Of a DNA stretch of 64,000 nucleotides, positions 11,080-22,841 are shown in pieces. The DNA comes from Zingiber officinale. Taxonomy: Eukaryota > Streptophyta > Magnoliopsida > Zingiberales > Zingiberaceae. Location of the stretch: NCBI RefSeq assembly GCF_018446385.1, contig NC_056000.1, positions 35,005,511-35,069,510 of the forward strand. The letters are read 5' to 3'. Below the pieces are notes generated by a model. That model did no database searches, was not told where the DNA came from, and was given only the letters and a program-made list of their open reading frames with translations. Position 1 is the first letter of the stretch; each line of letters opens with the position of its first letter. The position numbers and the translations under genes were made by a program.

Positions 11080-11929
11080 ATAAGTAGCCCTCCTTGGAGA
11101 AAATTATGTGGATAATTTATTCCTCTTCTCCCTTGGAGTTTTGGGTAGTCTAGTACTCCTTTTCTTAAAGAATTCGGCAGCCCCTCCCCTAATCTTCTTC
11201 CTTATCTTCGATCGAAAGAGTCTAATCTTCTTGTTATTTCTTCTCCTCTTAAAGAAGTGTTGTTGCCACCCATCAACTTGCAGAATTTCTGTATTTTGTA
11301 GCCCTTGTTGAGGGCTATTTGGCATCCCCTTATAAAGGGGTGCTAGGGCAGCAATTTCCTCATCTTTAAGGAAGTTATTAGGACTGTCTCGATGAAAAAT
11401 GACACTTGATTTCTAGTGTAATCAAGCATTGGAAAGGGGACTCCGATCATAGACCGGATTAGATGAAGGGAGCACAAGTTTAAGACAAACAAAGAAGAAC
11501 TATTTTGTTAAACCTGAAACAATTGGAGTCATCCCCAAACAAAGGTTATTTTGAAGGTATGCTTTCACTTATGTTTTGATTCATTTATATATTGATGCAT
11601 GTGTTAATAGTTTTATTTAGATTATGCTTAAATGATCTAGTATATTTAAATTAGATATTTTGTATTTCTAAATAAAAGGATTAAATTAATATTAGATGAA
11701 TCATTCACATGATAGTTTATCTTTGTTAAGCTTTAAGGATCTTACTTGAATGGTTAGATTGTAATGCATACTTAGAATAAAGATCATGCTTATATTTATT
11801 TTGAAAAAATCCTTATGAACACTCTTTTGATTTAATTGTTAAATTAAAAAATAAATTTTAAATTTTAGCTGCGCATAGGGGTGTAGAACACAATACTCAA
11901 ATTTTCAAATTCAGCACCAACGAAACCAA
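11080..11929. other. Unassigned sequence
   Basis: Nothing recognisable. A C/T-rich stretch at 11110-11310 is open on both strands, which is typical of low-complexity chance frames. The right half is AT-rich. It may be an eroded continuation of the LINE-like relic to its right. Confidence 0.3.
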
Positions 11930-12333
11930 AGGTTGCTCCCCCTTACGGATGGTTGCCTCCCTTTGTGGATGATGGCCAATGGGAAGACCCTCCCTCTTGA
12001 TTAAGGGTCCATCCATGATTTATGCATGTATCCTTATGGTGTCCAAGTCTTCGACAATCAACCCAAAAATTGGGCATGAGTTCATATATTATCTTCAAAT
12101 CAAGTTGATCGAGCACCTGTGGATAATATTATTGGAACTACTATGATCTTCTCCTCAAGAGCCAAAATCTCCACTAAGAGGCGAGCATAGGTCAACCATT
12201 CTCGAGTACACATCAACTTATCGGTGTACAGCAATTTACCAACTTTAGAATCGAATATACTAAGTACCTTCATCGTCCAATAGTCCAGTGGGAGTCCATG
12301 TATCTGTATCCATGCTGGAATAAACCTCCTGTC

Positions 12334-13205
12334 TGTAAGTACCTAGTGATAGTTTTGATATGGCCAATCAAGTTAAATGAGGTCATGTGTATTTGATCCT
12401 TGTCTCTAAGTGTTTAGGAGCTTAGGAATATAAGAAGTTGAGTGTAAGACGTAGCTAGCGAGAAAGATGACATGGAAAAAGGAGCTGACGGGCTCGGTGC
12501 ATCTGAGGGATGAGATGTTGCAGAAGAGTACACCGGTGGACGAGAAGGACATGTGCGGCATATGAGGGGCGGGAAGTCTGGGAGGAAGTCTGCTCGAGGA
12601 GAATGTCGGAATTGGGTTCGAGTGAGCTCAACTTCGGGTAGCCGGAGCATCACCCACACAAGAAGAGATCAGCTTATGGGAGTTGATCTGCCTTCTGCCT
12701 TATAGAAGGAGTTTTCCATGGTTTGGAAGGTGTCTTCCATGGTTTAGAAGGTGCCTTCGACGAACAGTGTGAAAGTGTCTTCCCTAGCCATTACAATTTT
12801 ATCCTTGGGAGATAGAATTTATCCGATGGAAGGCGCCTTTGACCACCTTAAATGTACCTTCAAGCTGCGGATAATATTTTCCAAGGGTTATAAAAAGACC
12901 CTTGGACCTAGGAAATATTCAACAACTCTTGTATTGATTTCCTAGTTTATTTCTGAGGGTCTAAGAGACTTCTCCGTCTTCAAAGAAGGAGATTTTCTAG
13001 CGCTTTTCATTTGCCTTTGATTACAACCACCTAGGTTGTAATCAAGTAATTTTGACCTTCTTACTTATATTTTTTAGTTGTTTAGTTTATTTTAGCTTTA
13101 ATTTAATAGTACTTTCTAACAAACTTGAAATATCGGGAAAGGTTGAGATTTATTTTTTTCAAGGCAATTCACCCCCCATTTCTTGCCGATCTACCTGTGC
13201 CAACA
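12334..13205 (+). mobile_element. Solo LTR (same family as 1812/10225)
   Basis: 872 bp from tgtaagtacc to gtgccaaca, flanked by a near-perfect 5-bp duplication (ctgtc at 12329-12333, ctatc at 13206-13210). No internal region is present, so it is a solo LTR left by recombination. It holds a palindrome array (12702-12840, including aaggcgcctt at 12830-12839) and a TATA-like ttataaaaag near 12888. Confidence 0.85.
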
Positions 13206-13439
13206 CTATCCTCCTCAAAGAAAAAATAGCTAGGCATGTGTTTAAAAAATAATGGGATTCTAAAGGAGAAATAAGGTTCTCCAAGGAACAAATTTTCCCT
13301 ATGTGTGGTCGTGTCATATTGGTAAATTATCCATCTGCTTTTGTGCATGAAAAAATTGTAAGGAACCCTCCATTTACGAGCCACCACTTGTACTCTATCC
13401 CTTTCTGGATGTCTCCCCATGAAGCAGTCAACCAAACAA

Positions 13440-13681
13440 TAGCCCACGAAATCTTCCACTATTTCAATGCCATTATATTCAAACTAGATTCTTGCTCCCG
13501 TGGCCTTGTGTTGTTGTAGGTGTATTGCCATCTCAGTCTTGCCATTATCATTGAAAAGACTAGCCCATGAAATCCTCCACTGTTTAAATGCCATCATATT
13601 CAAACTAGATTCTCGCACCCGTGGCATTGTGTTGCTGTAGGTGTGTTGCCATCTTTGTCTTGCCATTATCATTGAAAAGAC
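13440..13681. repeat. 121-bp tandem duplication in the LINE relic
   Basis: Bases 13440-13560 and 13561-13681 are two adjacent copies (tagccca(c/t)gaaatc...cattgaaaagac) with scattered differences. A third partial copy begins tagcccatgac at 13682. The length of 121 bp is not divisible by three, so the duplication breaks the frame. Confidence 0.8.
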
Positions 13682-13886
13682 TAGCCCATGACTTCCCTTG
13701 GTGACAACCACGAGTTGTATCATCATTCTCAACCGAAATCCCCTCCGGTAAGTCCAACTTCACCTAAATGTTTCTGGCCAGCAGAGTTTCAGCAGCCTCA
13801 ACATTCTGTGCTGTCAGATGTCCCATCTCTTATGTATCCACCTCAGCAGTATGTGGAACCTCATTAGCCTCCCGCATGACATTTAC

Positions 13887-15117
13887 TGTTGGTGCAATCG
13901 ACCTAGGTTTTGATCGGTACGATCATAGTTTTGATGTGTGTGTCAAAGAGTTTAAGTTAGGTTCACCCTTGTATTTGATATGTGTATTTGAGTTGTGCAG
14001 GTTTGCAGGATACACATGCGACTCAGGTTGATGACTTCGGGGTCCGGTGAAGGATGAAGCATCCGAGGGACTGTGGACAAGACAGCAAGGACAAGGGCCG
14101 AGGGAAGCGACTTCGAGGCATACGCGAAGGATGACATTGGGGACGAGTCGCGGGCTTGAATGCATCCGAGGGACGAGAGCCAAAGGAAGTATGCTTGAAG
14201 GCAAGAGGTTAAAGCTGCAAAGGAAGTGTCAAATGAGTCGTAAAGGTGAGGGTACGAGTGCATGAGAAATTGTACTCGGAGTAAAATCCTAGTTTTAGGA
14301 TTTTACTGTAGCAGCATGGTAGCGTACTGTAGCAACACTGTAGCGTTACTGTAACAGTACTGTAGCAGTTAGTCGACTGCATGTTTTAGTAGTCAATTGG
14401 TGCAGTCGACCGCGCAGTCAACTGGGTGCGAACAGAATGATTCTGTTCGTTTGGTCAGTGTGGATCATTCGACTACATGTTTTAGCAGTCGACTGCACCA
14501 ATCGACTGCATGTTTTAGCAGTCGACTGCACCAATCGACTGCATGTTTTAGCAGTCGACTGGTAAATGACCGTTGGCATACTGTTGGTGCTGCGAAGTAG
14601 CCGTTGGCTACCTCCAACGGTAACACCAATCGACTGATGGTTTTGCCAATCGACTAGTACCGAGATAAATTGATATGATGATCAACTCTCTCCTCTTATT
14701 TAAGGAAAGCTTTGGGGCTTGAAGGAGGTTACTCATGCTTATTAAATAACTCCTAGTCCTTGTCCAAAGCTTCCAAGCCATATTCTCTTCCTCCTAAACC
14801 TAAGTTCATCTTGTAAGAGGAAGAGAGCCTTGTGAGAGGTTTGCTCCACCGAGAAGGAGTAAGAGCTAGCCGGAGATTGTCGGGGATTGATCCACCGACG
14901 GATCAAGGGTTCGTCCACCTCAAGGACACGCCGTGGAGTAGGAGCAAGCAATCTCCGAACCACGTAAAGGATTTGTGTTAGCGTTTGCTCTTACTTGTTT
15001 ATTTTCATTGCTTTAGTTTTCGTATTCTGCTTGCGTAACTAACCTTGTAGAGAAGAATCGAAATTGGGGGTGACCTAACTATCCAACCCTCTTCTAGCCG
15101 GCCACCGATCCCTTACA
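13887..15117 (+). mobile_element. Solo LTR, TSD tttac
   Basis: 1231 bp from tgttggtgcaatcgacc to gatcccttaca, flanked by perfect tttac copies (13882-13886 and 15118-15122). It contains a ctgtagca array (about 14303-14370), a gtcgactg palindrome array (14370-14665) and a TATA-like tatttaa near 14696. The start motif TGTTGGTGCAATCGACC is shared with the LTRs at 46541 and 55877. Confidence 0.88.
14303..14665. repeat. ctgtagca and gtcgactg repeat arrays in U3
   Basis: First an array of actgtagca(g/a)ca variants, then a palindrome array. The perfect palindrome cagtcgactg occurs at 14486, 14519 and 14552, an exact 33-bp period. The units read catgttttagcagtcgact. Looser copies flank these three. 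Confidence 0.85.
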
Positions 15118-15281
15118 TTTACATCTACCATAAGTTGCCACATGCATTCACGAGCCACATCAGCAACCACCTCTTCATTCAAATATTCCATATCCCCCAC
15201 ACAAGTAGTCCTATTGGCCACTCGATTTGACACATGCATGCTAGCCAATGGCAGTAGAAAAGCAGAGCCTTTCCTAGTTAG

Positions 15282-16643
15282 TGTAGGACTGTTATTGGTT
15301 TTAGAAAGCTTATCTTTTTCAATTTTATAAAATGAGTATGTAGTGGAAAAGATAGAAATAGAAATGAAAAAGAACAAGAACTCGATCGGTTACTTGGTTC
15401 GGAGTATTTGGCGGCTTCTACTCAAAGAACCATGATCCCTCGGACTGTATCGATGGATAATCCACTATAATCCTCTTCTGGAATCGCCGAAAGAGAGAAT
15501 CAAATACAATAGAAAAATGAGGACAAATATAACAAGTTACACTTTCTTTTATACAGTAATTAAGTACAAAAAAGAACTTCATTACCTAACACTTTGAAGA
15601 AGATCAGATCGAGCTCGGCGTTGGATGGGTTTTTCAGCAGTAGTTAGGCATAACAACGTCGCAACACCGCAAAAGGATGAAGTCGGAGCAGCTGAAAACT
15701 CGAAGGGTCGCGTATTGAACTTGTAAGTGAATTGTATTGTCGAACCCTTCTTTTATAGGTTGTTTAGGGCACCTCCAAGCCTCGTCCAGGGCGCCTCCAA
15801 GTGCAAACTTGATCCCAAAAACCTCGGTCATGATAAGTTCCGCAACCTTCGATTTTTATCCTCTGGAGGGTACCTTTAAAGCTCTTCCAAGGCACCTCCA
15901 ACACCAGGATTAAGGCGCATCCAAAGGCATGCGAGGTGCCTCCGCACCCTCCCGTATCGAGTCTTTGACTAGCATCCGAGACGTCTCCACTCGCACAGGA
16001 GGCGCCTTCGCGCCACTGTCCAGGGAGCCTCCAATCGACCAGGAGGCGTCTTGAGCACTATTCACCAAGGTCGAATTTTCTTTTTAACTCCTATAAAAAT
16101 ATGTTATGTTAGTCTAAAAATAAAGTATAACCTGCAAAACGAAGTTAGAACAATAATAAAATAGCATTATTAATTAGATCCTATCTGTCCAAAATCAAGA
16201 TATAATCAAGGTCTCAGTTTAGGGATCTAAAATAGACTTAAACAGGACCTGCGCCTAAAGTCCCTACTTGGGATTCGTCCTCACTAGTACACTCTCCTCG
16301 AGTGACTTACCTTACCACACAGAATCACTTGACTTTACTTCGCTCCACCAGGTCTTCTTGCTGTTAGGTCCGTAAATCCGTTAATCCAAGTGGACTTCAG
16401 TTAGATGTCAGGTCCCGCAAACCCAGTTGGACTTCCCGCCAGATATCGGATCACACCTTGACCTATCTAAAATTTTACATCAGCTATCATGTCCTCCAGA
16501 CCTAGTTGGCTTTCAATCCGATGTTAGACCAGTCAAGTTATGTGCACTTAGTAGAAATATTAGATTATACAATATATCTAACTTTAATCCATTTATCATT
16601 TATCAAAATTCAGATTTGACTATTGGTACCAACTACACCAATA
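15282..16643 (-). mobile_element. Solo LTR on the minus strand
   Basis: On the minus strand it begins tattggtgtagttgg (probably an old TGTTGG) and ends cagtcctaca, 1362 bp. The flanks gttag (15277-15281) and gttga (16644-16648) are an imperfect TSD. A minus-strand TATA box (cctataaaaga, about 15755) has upstream of it an array of ggaggcgcctcc-type palindromes (15765-16070). The U5 end resembles those of the LTRs at 32409 and 57403 (gtggattatcc...gagtagaagccg). Confidence 0.7.
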
Positions 16644-17499
16644 GTTGATTGACCCTTTGATTGAATCATGAGGGAGTGATTGGATCCTTTCCTTTTCTTT
16701 GCCATGAGAATAAGGTAACAAGCAGATCCCAAGGGAGAAATTGCCACCTAGCTAACCAAATCAAAATCTACTTTGCTAGGAATGCGAATTTGGAAACTAG
16801 CTGATGGCTGGTGTTAGATTGGAAAGAAAATTAAAACTTGCTAGCTGACTTCCAAATCTTCCTTCCCTTCCCTGTCAATGATCGGAGTATTTGTCGGAGT
16901 TGAGGAAGAAGATCAGAAAACATCTCTCCGTGAAAAACTCAACACTTCCAACCTGGATACAAGCATATAAGAAGCCCTCTTTCACAAAATGCAATATTAG
17001 TTTACTCATCCATTTTTTTAGCTTTGGAATATGAACATGATGGTGGGGCGGTGAAAAAGACTTCACTCCTGTTGAGAGTCCTTTAATTTGGTGGATCCCT
17101 TTCAATTTATACTCTTGGCTGATTATAGCCAATTTAATTCTATAAAATTTTTTTACTAGCCCCCAGGTGGATAAATTTAAAAAACATAGATAGACCACGA
17201 AAGACGGTCCAATACAACGAATGGTTCAAGCGCTAGGTACATTTATTTGTAGCATGTAAGAATCAAACTTTTATTGTTTGGGAAACTTTTCCATCGACTT
17301 AACAGTTACCATGGCACCAAGCCCCCAGGTGCGATCAATATAAGGGATTAAGGGGGTATTTTGGATATTAAATTATAAGTGGAGTGGTGGGATATTTTCG
17401 ATATTAAATTATGAAGGGAGGAGCGGGTGTGATTTTGGTAATTTTGCAGGGTTCATTTAATTAATGGATTAAAATTAGCAATCTGATTTAAAAGCCGCA
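16644..17499. other. Intergenic region upstream of the condensin gene
   Basis: No gene recognised. A minus-strand frame at 16875-17198 has no familiar motif and is probably chance. Bases 17338-17420 carry a short imperfect duplication (ggtattttggatattaaattat and ggatattttcgatattaaattat). Confidence 0.35.
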
Positions 17500-17509
17500 T
17501 TTTCCCGCC
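17500..17509 (+). promoter_or_regulatory. E2F-type binding site upstream of CAP-G2
   Basis: The sequence ttttcccgcc, 36 bases before the start codon, fits the E2F consensus TTTSSCGC. This suggests S/G2-linked expression, as for other chromosome-structure genes. This is inference from the motif and position. Confidence 0.5.
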
Positions 17510-17545
17510 TCTGCTTCACACTTCCACGCCATCCGATAGGTCTTA

Positions 17546-20500
17546 ATGGAGAAGAGGCAGCGTTCCCCCGCCGCCTCCTCCGCCGACGAGATCCTCTCCT
17601 CCGCCACAACCCTCGCCGCCACCAAGCCCGGAAAGTCGTCCCTCAGATCCCTTATTTTCTCCCTCCCGCCCTCATCCGATGTCGTTGCCTCCCTCCCCGA
17701 AACACTCCACCTTGCCGTATCCGCCTCCCTCGATGCCTTCCGGAACTCCCTCGGTCCGTGCGGCTCTCCAGTACGCGCCTTCCGCTCACCTCCCCTGAAG
17801 CGGTCCCGCCCGTCCTCGGCAGCCCAGAAGCCAGACGAGGAAGCCGAAGGTTCTGCCGCCCCCATTTCTGACGAAACCCTAGATCAGCTCAAGAACCTCA
17901 AAGCTTACACCTTTGTCACTTTTCTATGCTTCTCCCACCCGAAGAAGCTGTTTTCCCCATCCGACCTCCTCCCTTCCGTTCGGTCCCTTCATGATTGCCT
18001 CGTGCTGTATGAGATGGACTCGGCGCTGCTCTCGCAGGTTGCCAGCCTCTGCGAGGAGTGGTGGAAATTGAAGCTTCCGGGGAGGGAGAACTTGGTCTCC
18101 CAGTCGTTGCCGTTCTTGCTATCCAGGTCGTTAACCGACTGCAAGAAAGCAGACGTCCGAAGGGTTTACTCCCTCCGGGAGGCGTTTTTGTTATTCGACT
18201 ATGTGGATGAGAGTATTGAGGACCTGAAGATGCTTCTCATGCGTTGTGTCACCTCGCCGGTGTATCAGAAGATGGATGAAGGGAGGAAGTTTGTTTCTTT
18301 TGTCCTGGGATTGAATCAGCAGCTCACAAAGGAAGCTCTGGAATTGTTGAAGTCTCAGATACCATTTGGAAAGAAGTCAATGCTGGAGGCTTTTGCGGAC
18401 ATCCTCTTCAGGGCATGGAAAGGAAGTGAAGGTTCTTTGAGAGAGGAAATTGAGGATGGCTTCTTGCAAGGGCTGATTGAAGGGGCAATTTATGCTGGTT
18501 CTAAATTTCTTGCTGCTTCTGCCAGGAGAGTCTTAGGAGAGTTCGTCCAACAGAGAATGACTGATGGTGTGGACAAGCTCCTCCTCCGTCTTGTAGAACC
18601 AGTGCTGTTTCGATCATTGCAGGTACATTTTCCCAATTTATTAAATTCAGTGTTACTGCACATGTAAAAGGCAGAAGTATTTCTTACACTATTAGTCAAT
18701 TGCATTCAAACGTGAATCAGCATTAGTATTTTGTTTCATCTTTACCAACTTATATGGGAAACTTATATTGAGGATTGGAATAAGTTATATAGCTATTTGG
18801 TTCATCTTGGGATAACTATGAAACTACTCACAAAGTGCAACCAATTTTGCTTTAAACATTGCTGATACCCAATGTGACAGGTTGCCAACTCCAATGTAAG
18901 GCAGAATGCATTGCATCTACTATTGGATATGTTCCCACTTGAAGATCGAGATATGACAAAGGAGGTTAAAGAAAGTTTACAACAGAAACAATTCCTGTTG
19001 TTGGAGAAATTGCTTCTTGATGACTGTCCTGAAGTGAGGTTAGTTGCTGTTGAAGGTTCATGTCGCATTCTTCACTTATTCTGGGAAGTCATTCCAACGT
19101 CTACTATCACAAAGTTTCTGGCAAAAATTGTTGATACCATGTCACACAACATCTCTAATGAAGTGAGAATTTCAACAATTAATGGCATTATCTATTTGCT
19201 TGACAACCCACAAAGTCATGAAATAATGAAAGTTCTCCTTCCAAAGTTGGGTTTCCTATTCTTTGATCCTGTTCTTTCCGTTCGAGTTTCTGTTGTTGAT
19301 CTTCTTCTAGCTGTTCGTGATGTTCACACTTTCCAATTTAATAAGGTAAGCTCACCTTATGTGAAGTTAATCACTGTACTCTGACGTGTGTTTTAACTTA
19401 AAAAATGTCCTTGAGGGGTTATATTCTGTTTCTCAGGTGGTTGCTTTGGATGACCTGTTGTCCTCCTTGGCAAATGATCACCCACGAGTTGCTCAAAAAA
19501 TTACAAACTTGCTAATTCCTTGTTACTTCCCGTCAAAATTAACTATAAAGGAGGCATGCAGTCGTTTTGTTGCACTTATTAAGCGGTCTCCCGATGCCGG
19601 GGCAAGGTTTTGTGAATTTGCTTTTTCTGAGGGATCCTCTTCAAGGTCACTTATGGAACTTGCCAAGTTTTGCATCAGTTTGGCTCTTTCACGTAAGGGT
19701 CTAGACAGGGAGAAGACTGATGGTTTGCTTATTTCATCGTCCAATATATGCCAAGGCCTAGCAAATGAGTCATCAGTAAAACCAGTTCTCACTGAGTTGC
19801 TTTCAGCTGAGAGATTGAAACACATGCTAACTGCAGCAAGCTCTGAACGTGCCCAAACAGCCATCTTAAGCATGGCTTCTCTTGTATCCTCTGAAAATGT
19901 AGTTTTTTTAAAGGATTATTGTTTGGCTATCTTAAGAAACTCAGATTTTCTATCTGATAATGTGGAAAAACAAGAAGTCGTCAAGGCAGCACAAAAGTTG
20001 ATAATTTCTGGTGGTGGATTTGATGAGATGTTTGAACACTTAGCAAATGTATTACGAGAACTTGCATCTACTTTGTGCATCAGATTTGGACTGGGATCAA
20101 CACAGGAGATCTTGCAGACTTCAAAAAGGAAAAAAGTGAAGTTACCCATGAAAACTTCAAGAAGGGTAAATCAAGTGACTGGAAAAGTATCACAAAATTG
20201 TGGGATAGGCAGTGATGATAAGGATTTTATTATTGCTGGATCGGCATCATGGCAAGTGAAATATTTGCTTACAACAGAATCAACAAGAACTTCTGCATTA
20301 AATTCTCCCTTTTCAGGAACGATATTTTCTGCACTAAGTGTTATTTCAGAGTTGTGCATTCAACAGTGCCTTAAGTTGAATCACTTAGAGATCGAACCTA
20401 TTGTAGCCTACACAACATTTGCAATATTCATGTCTCTTCATAATACTTCTGAAAATGCCGATGGTATCAAGGATAATGATTTACATCAAGCAAGCTCATC

Positions 20501-22023
20501 CCTTGAGGTAAGGTTTTTTTCCCACCTTTATTTACTACAGAAAATCTGGTTATGAGAATTTTCACCTCCTTTACTTTCAATTGTGCTTTACATAGGCCTA
20601 GCCTAGTCTTATCTTAGTCATATATTGTTAAATCGTTATCAAGATTGAACTAAGTTCTAGCTCGATGTGATTCTTGGCTTATTCTTGGCTTCTTTATGTT
20701 CCGAAACTAAGTTAAGTTATTCTATCCTGACAGGCTTGTCATTTACATGGCTAAACAAGCTCTAGCTTAAAATATATCTAAAATTATCTATTATGGTAAA
20801 TGGTTTAATAAATTTGTAGTGTTGTTAATAAGATATTTTTGGCAGGTGACTTTTGATGGTGCTTTGAATCACATAATCAATTGTGTTGATAGACTCTACT
20901 TGGATTCTGTTTCTGGAAAACCTAGACAAGAAGTCGAGAGAGCACAATCCCAAAAAAGCAAGTGTATTGAAGTTCCAGAAGGAACCTCAAATCCAACTGA
21001 AGGTAGTTAGAATCTACTCTTGATCTCCATAATAACTAGACTAATACAGTTTGAGAGACTAAATTTAAACCTTATTTTTCACATGTAGGTTACCAATCTT
21101 TTCATGTTAAAAGGATACAGATTTTGGTGAAGTTGTATACGGCGGTTATGAAATTTGTTGTTGATGCTGTAACAACAAGGCTCCCCAATCAAACCCTACA
21201 AAGGTGCTTGAAGTTTGCATCAGATCATATTCACCACATTGTCTCGGCTTTAAGAGGTCACAAATATCAAAAACTATCGAACAAGGACGAAGTTACCATG
21301 AATAATATCCAGGAGGAGGTTTTGAAGGATATTTCAATACATTTAAAGAGCTCATTTTCGTATGCAGCTAAATTACTTCATGAGTTCCTAAAGAACACAA
21401 ATGAGGGCTCAGGAGCATCACCGGAGGCCTTCTATCTTGCAAATGATCTTCTAGATCTAATTGCTTCGACCGGGTCATCTCTTGGAAGTCGACATGATTC
21501 CAATATTGTTTCAATCGCCAAGCCATGGTTGCCTACTATCATACTAGGTTTGGGCTGCAACCACTTGATGATGCCAGATAAGAAATGCACCTTGAATCTG
21601 GCCGATCTTCTCGGTGCCAACTTTCCGATATGGCTTTCTGATCTAGGCGATACTGAATTCCAGATAGAGAGCCAGACTCCTAAATCGAAGTCTTCTGCAT
21701 TTGAAAGTCTAATCGAGTTGATGCTCGTCCTGCTAAAGAAAGGAAGCCACAGAATTTTGGATGCCACCTGCGGTGTCATCTTGGGAGCTGTCGAGGTCAT
21801 GCTCAAAAATGCCAACTTCAGCTTGGTTTTAGGACTGATCCGTTTCGTATGCTTCAAAATGTTCGAAAACAAATCTGTGCCTTCAGAAAGACTTCAGGTA
21901 ACAAATAGCTACTTAAGAAAGGTCCATCAATTGATAGCAAAGGAACTCGAAGAGCATCAGGAAGGCGAAGATGAAAGGCATCACTTAGTAAGTGCCCTGA
22001 AATTCATTGAATCAATTTTATGA
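17546..22023 (+). CDS. CAP-G2: Condensin-2 complex subunit G2 (CAP-G2)
   Basis: Non-SMC subunit of condensin II, which binds SMC2/SMC4 and CAP-H2 and compacts chromosomes in the nucleus. Five exons were assigned by eye: 17546-18622, 18881-19345, 19437-20507, 20846-21002 and 21089-22023. All introns are GT-AG. The spliced frame is continuous, 3705 nt, 1234 residues. Residues about 240-375 match the condensin-II-specific domain (RAWKGSEGSLREEIEDGFLQ...GVDKLLLRLVEPVLFRSLQ, then ANSNVRQNALHLLLDMFP). HEAT-type helical repeats follow in exon 2 (EVRLVAVEGSCRILHLFW, EVRISTINGIIYLLDNP). A basic SKRKKVKLP near residue 745 is a possible nuclear signal. Exon 1 is GC-rich and carries a proline/serine-rich N-terminus. 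The start is the first ATG downstream of an E2F-type site. The gene converges on the HHO-type gene 818 bases away. Function is known from the family; the exon edges are inferred. Confidence 0.9.
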
Positions 22024-22841
22024 TGAGACTAATTTTACTAGTTGAGTGCATTAAAGAGTAGGATTTTGGAGTCCAAACATATAGCCGTCATATCGTTGTG
22101 TTCTATAAAAATCTAGGCTTCTTCTGGCATCTAATGGCCATTTTAGTCTGTAAGGTTGACAAAAACCACTAAGCTTATTTATTATCAATAGCGATGAATT
22201 CGGGTACCTATTCATATCGAGAGGCCACTACGATGATGTGATGGAGACGAGAGAGGTCACGTGGCCTCCCCAAGACTTGGTCAACAATGAATCCATGTCA
22301 GCTCTCTCGAGAAAGTCCAAGTCCAAATCGGACTCGGACTGAGCTTGACTTGACGATCCGACGGAAGCCGTCCCAACAACAACCGACTTAACTTGTGCCT
22401 AATCTTCCAAAAGAGCTCGGCAGCGGACATTTCAAGAAGTCCACCCATCCCTTGATCTTGGATCGGATCATATGACTCCCAATTTTGCGAAATTAGATGA
22501 CCACTATTACAATTCTACAATGGATAGTGGCTTAAGCTCAAACAAAAAACTGAGATGAGAAAGAATAGAGAAGAAAGAAAAAGCCTGTTGAAGCAAATCT
22601 CAACTCCATTTTTGTTCTAGTTGATTAGTTCAGGAACTGAGAAAACTCTTTTTATTCCAAATCCATCAGATGTTTTGTTCACGCAAACACAAAATTTTGG
22701 GGGGAAAATTTGATCTCTCTTGTCCCCGGAAAAACGAATAACACTGCCCCAACCTCGACAAAACTATCGATATCTACACCGGGGAGTCTTGAGTCAGTCT
22801 CATGGTAATACAATACCGATCATCTCAAATTATCTCATGCT
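22024..22841. other. Convergent intergenic region
   Basis: The 3' flanks of the condensin gene (plus) and the HHO-type gene (minus). No ORF or repeat is recognised. It should hold both polyadenylation regions, but no single signal stands out. Confidence 0.4.

Larger units (their letters stand above)
11930..15281 (-). pseudogene. LINE-type ORF1 relic (DUF4283-like) in three pieces
   Basis: Minus-strand coding pieces lie at about 15281-15123, 13886-13206 and 12333-11930, separated by two solo LTRs. The middle piece reads like the DUF4283 domain of plant LINE ORF1 (GRHPERDRVQ..ARKWRV...SRWIIYQYDTT..RENLFLGEPYFSFRIPLFFKHMP). The lower piece carries the usual next module (PAWIQIHGLPLDYW...YARLLVEI). 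Removing the 12334 solo LTR and one target copy makes the frame run straight from FEED into the RFIPAW segment, supporting a single ancestral ORF. It has stops and a 121-bp tandem duplication. No endonuclease or RT ORF2 was recognised. A host gene with DUF4283 is possible but less likely. Confidence 0.6.

Noticed and set aside
11104-11325. Overlapping plus and minus frames in a C/T-rich stretch
   Set aside because: Low-complexity composition explains openness on both strands. The leucine/phenylalanine-rich plus product looks like a chance hydrophobic stretch.
14303-14665. CRISPR-like repeat array
   Set aside because: Repeats are palindromic LTR motifs without unique spacers, in a plant genome.
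16875-17198. Minus frame of 107 codons upstream of the condensin gene
   Set aside because: No recognisable motif, no splice context, AT-rich codon use unlike the neighbouring genes.
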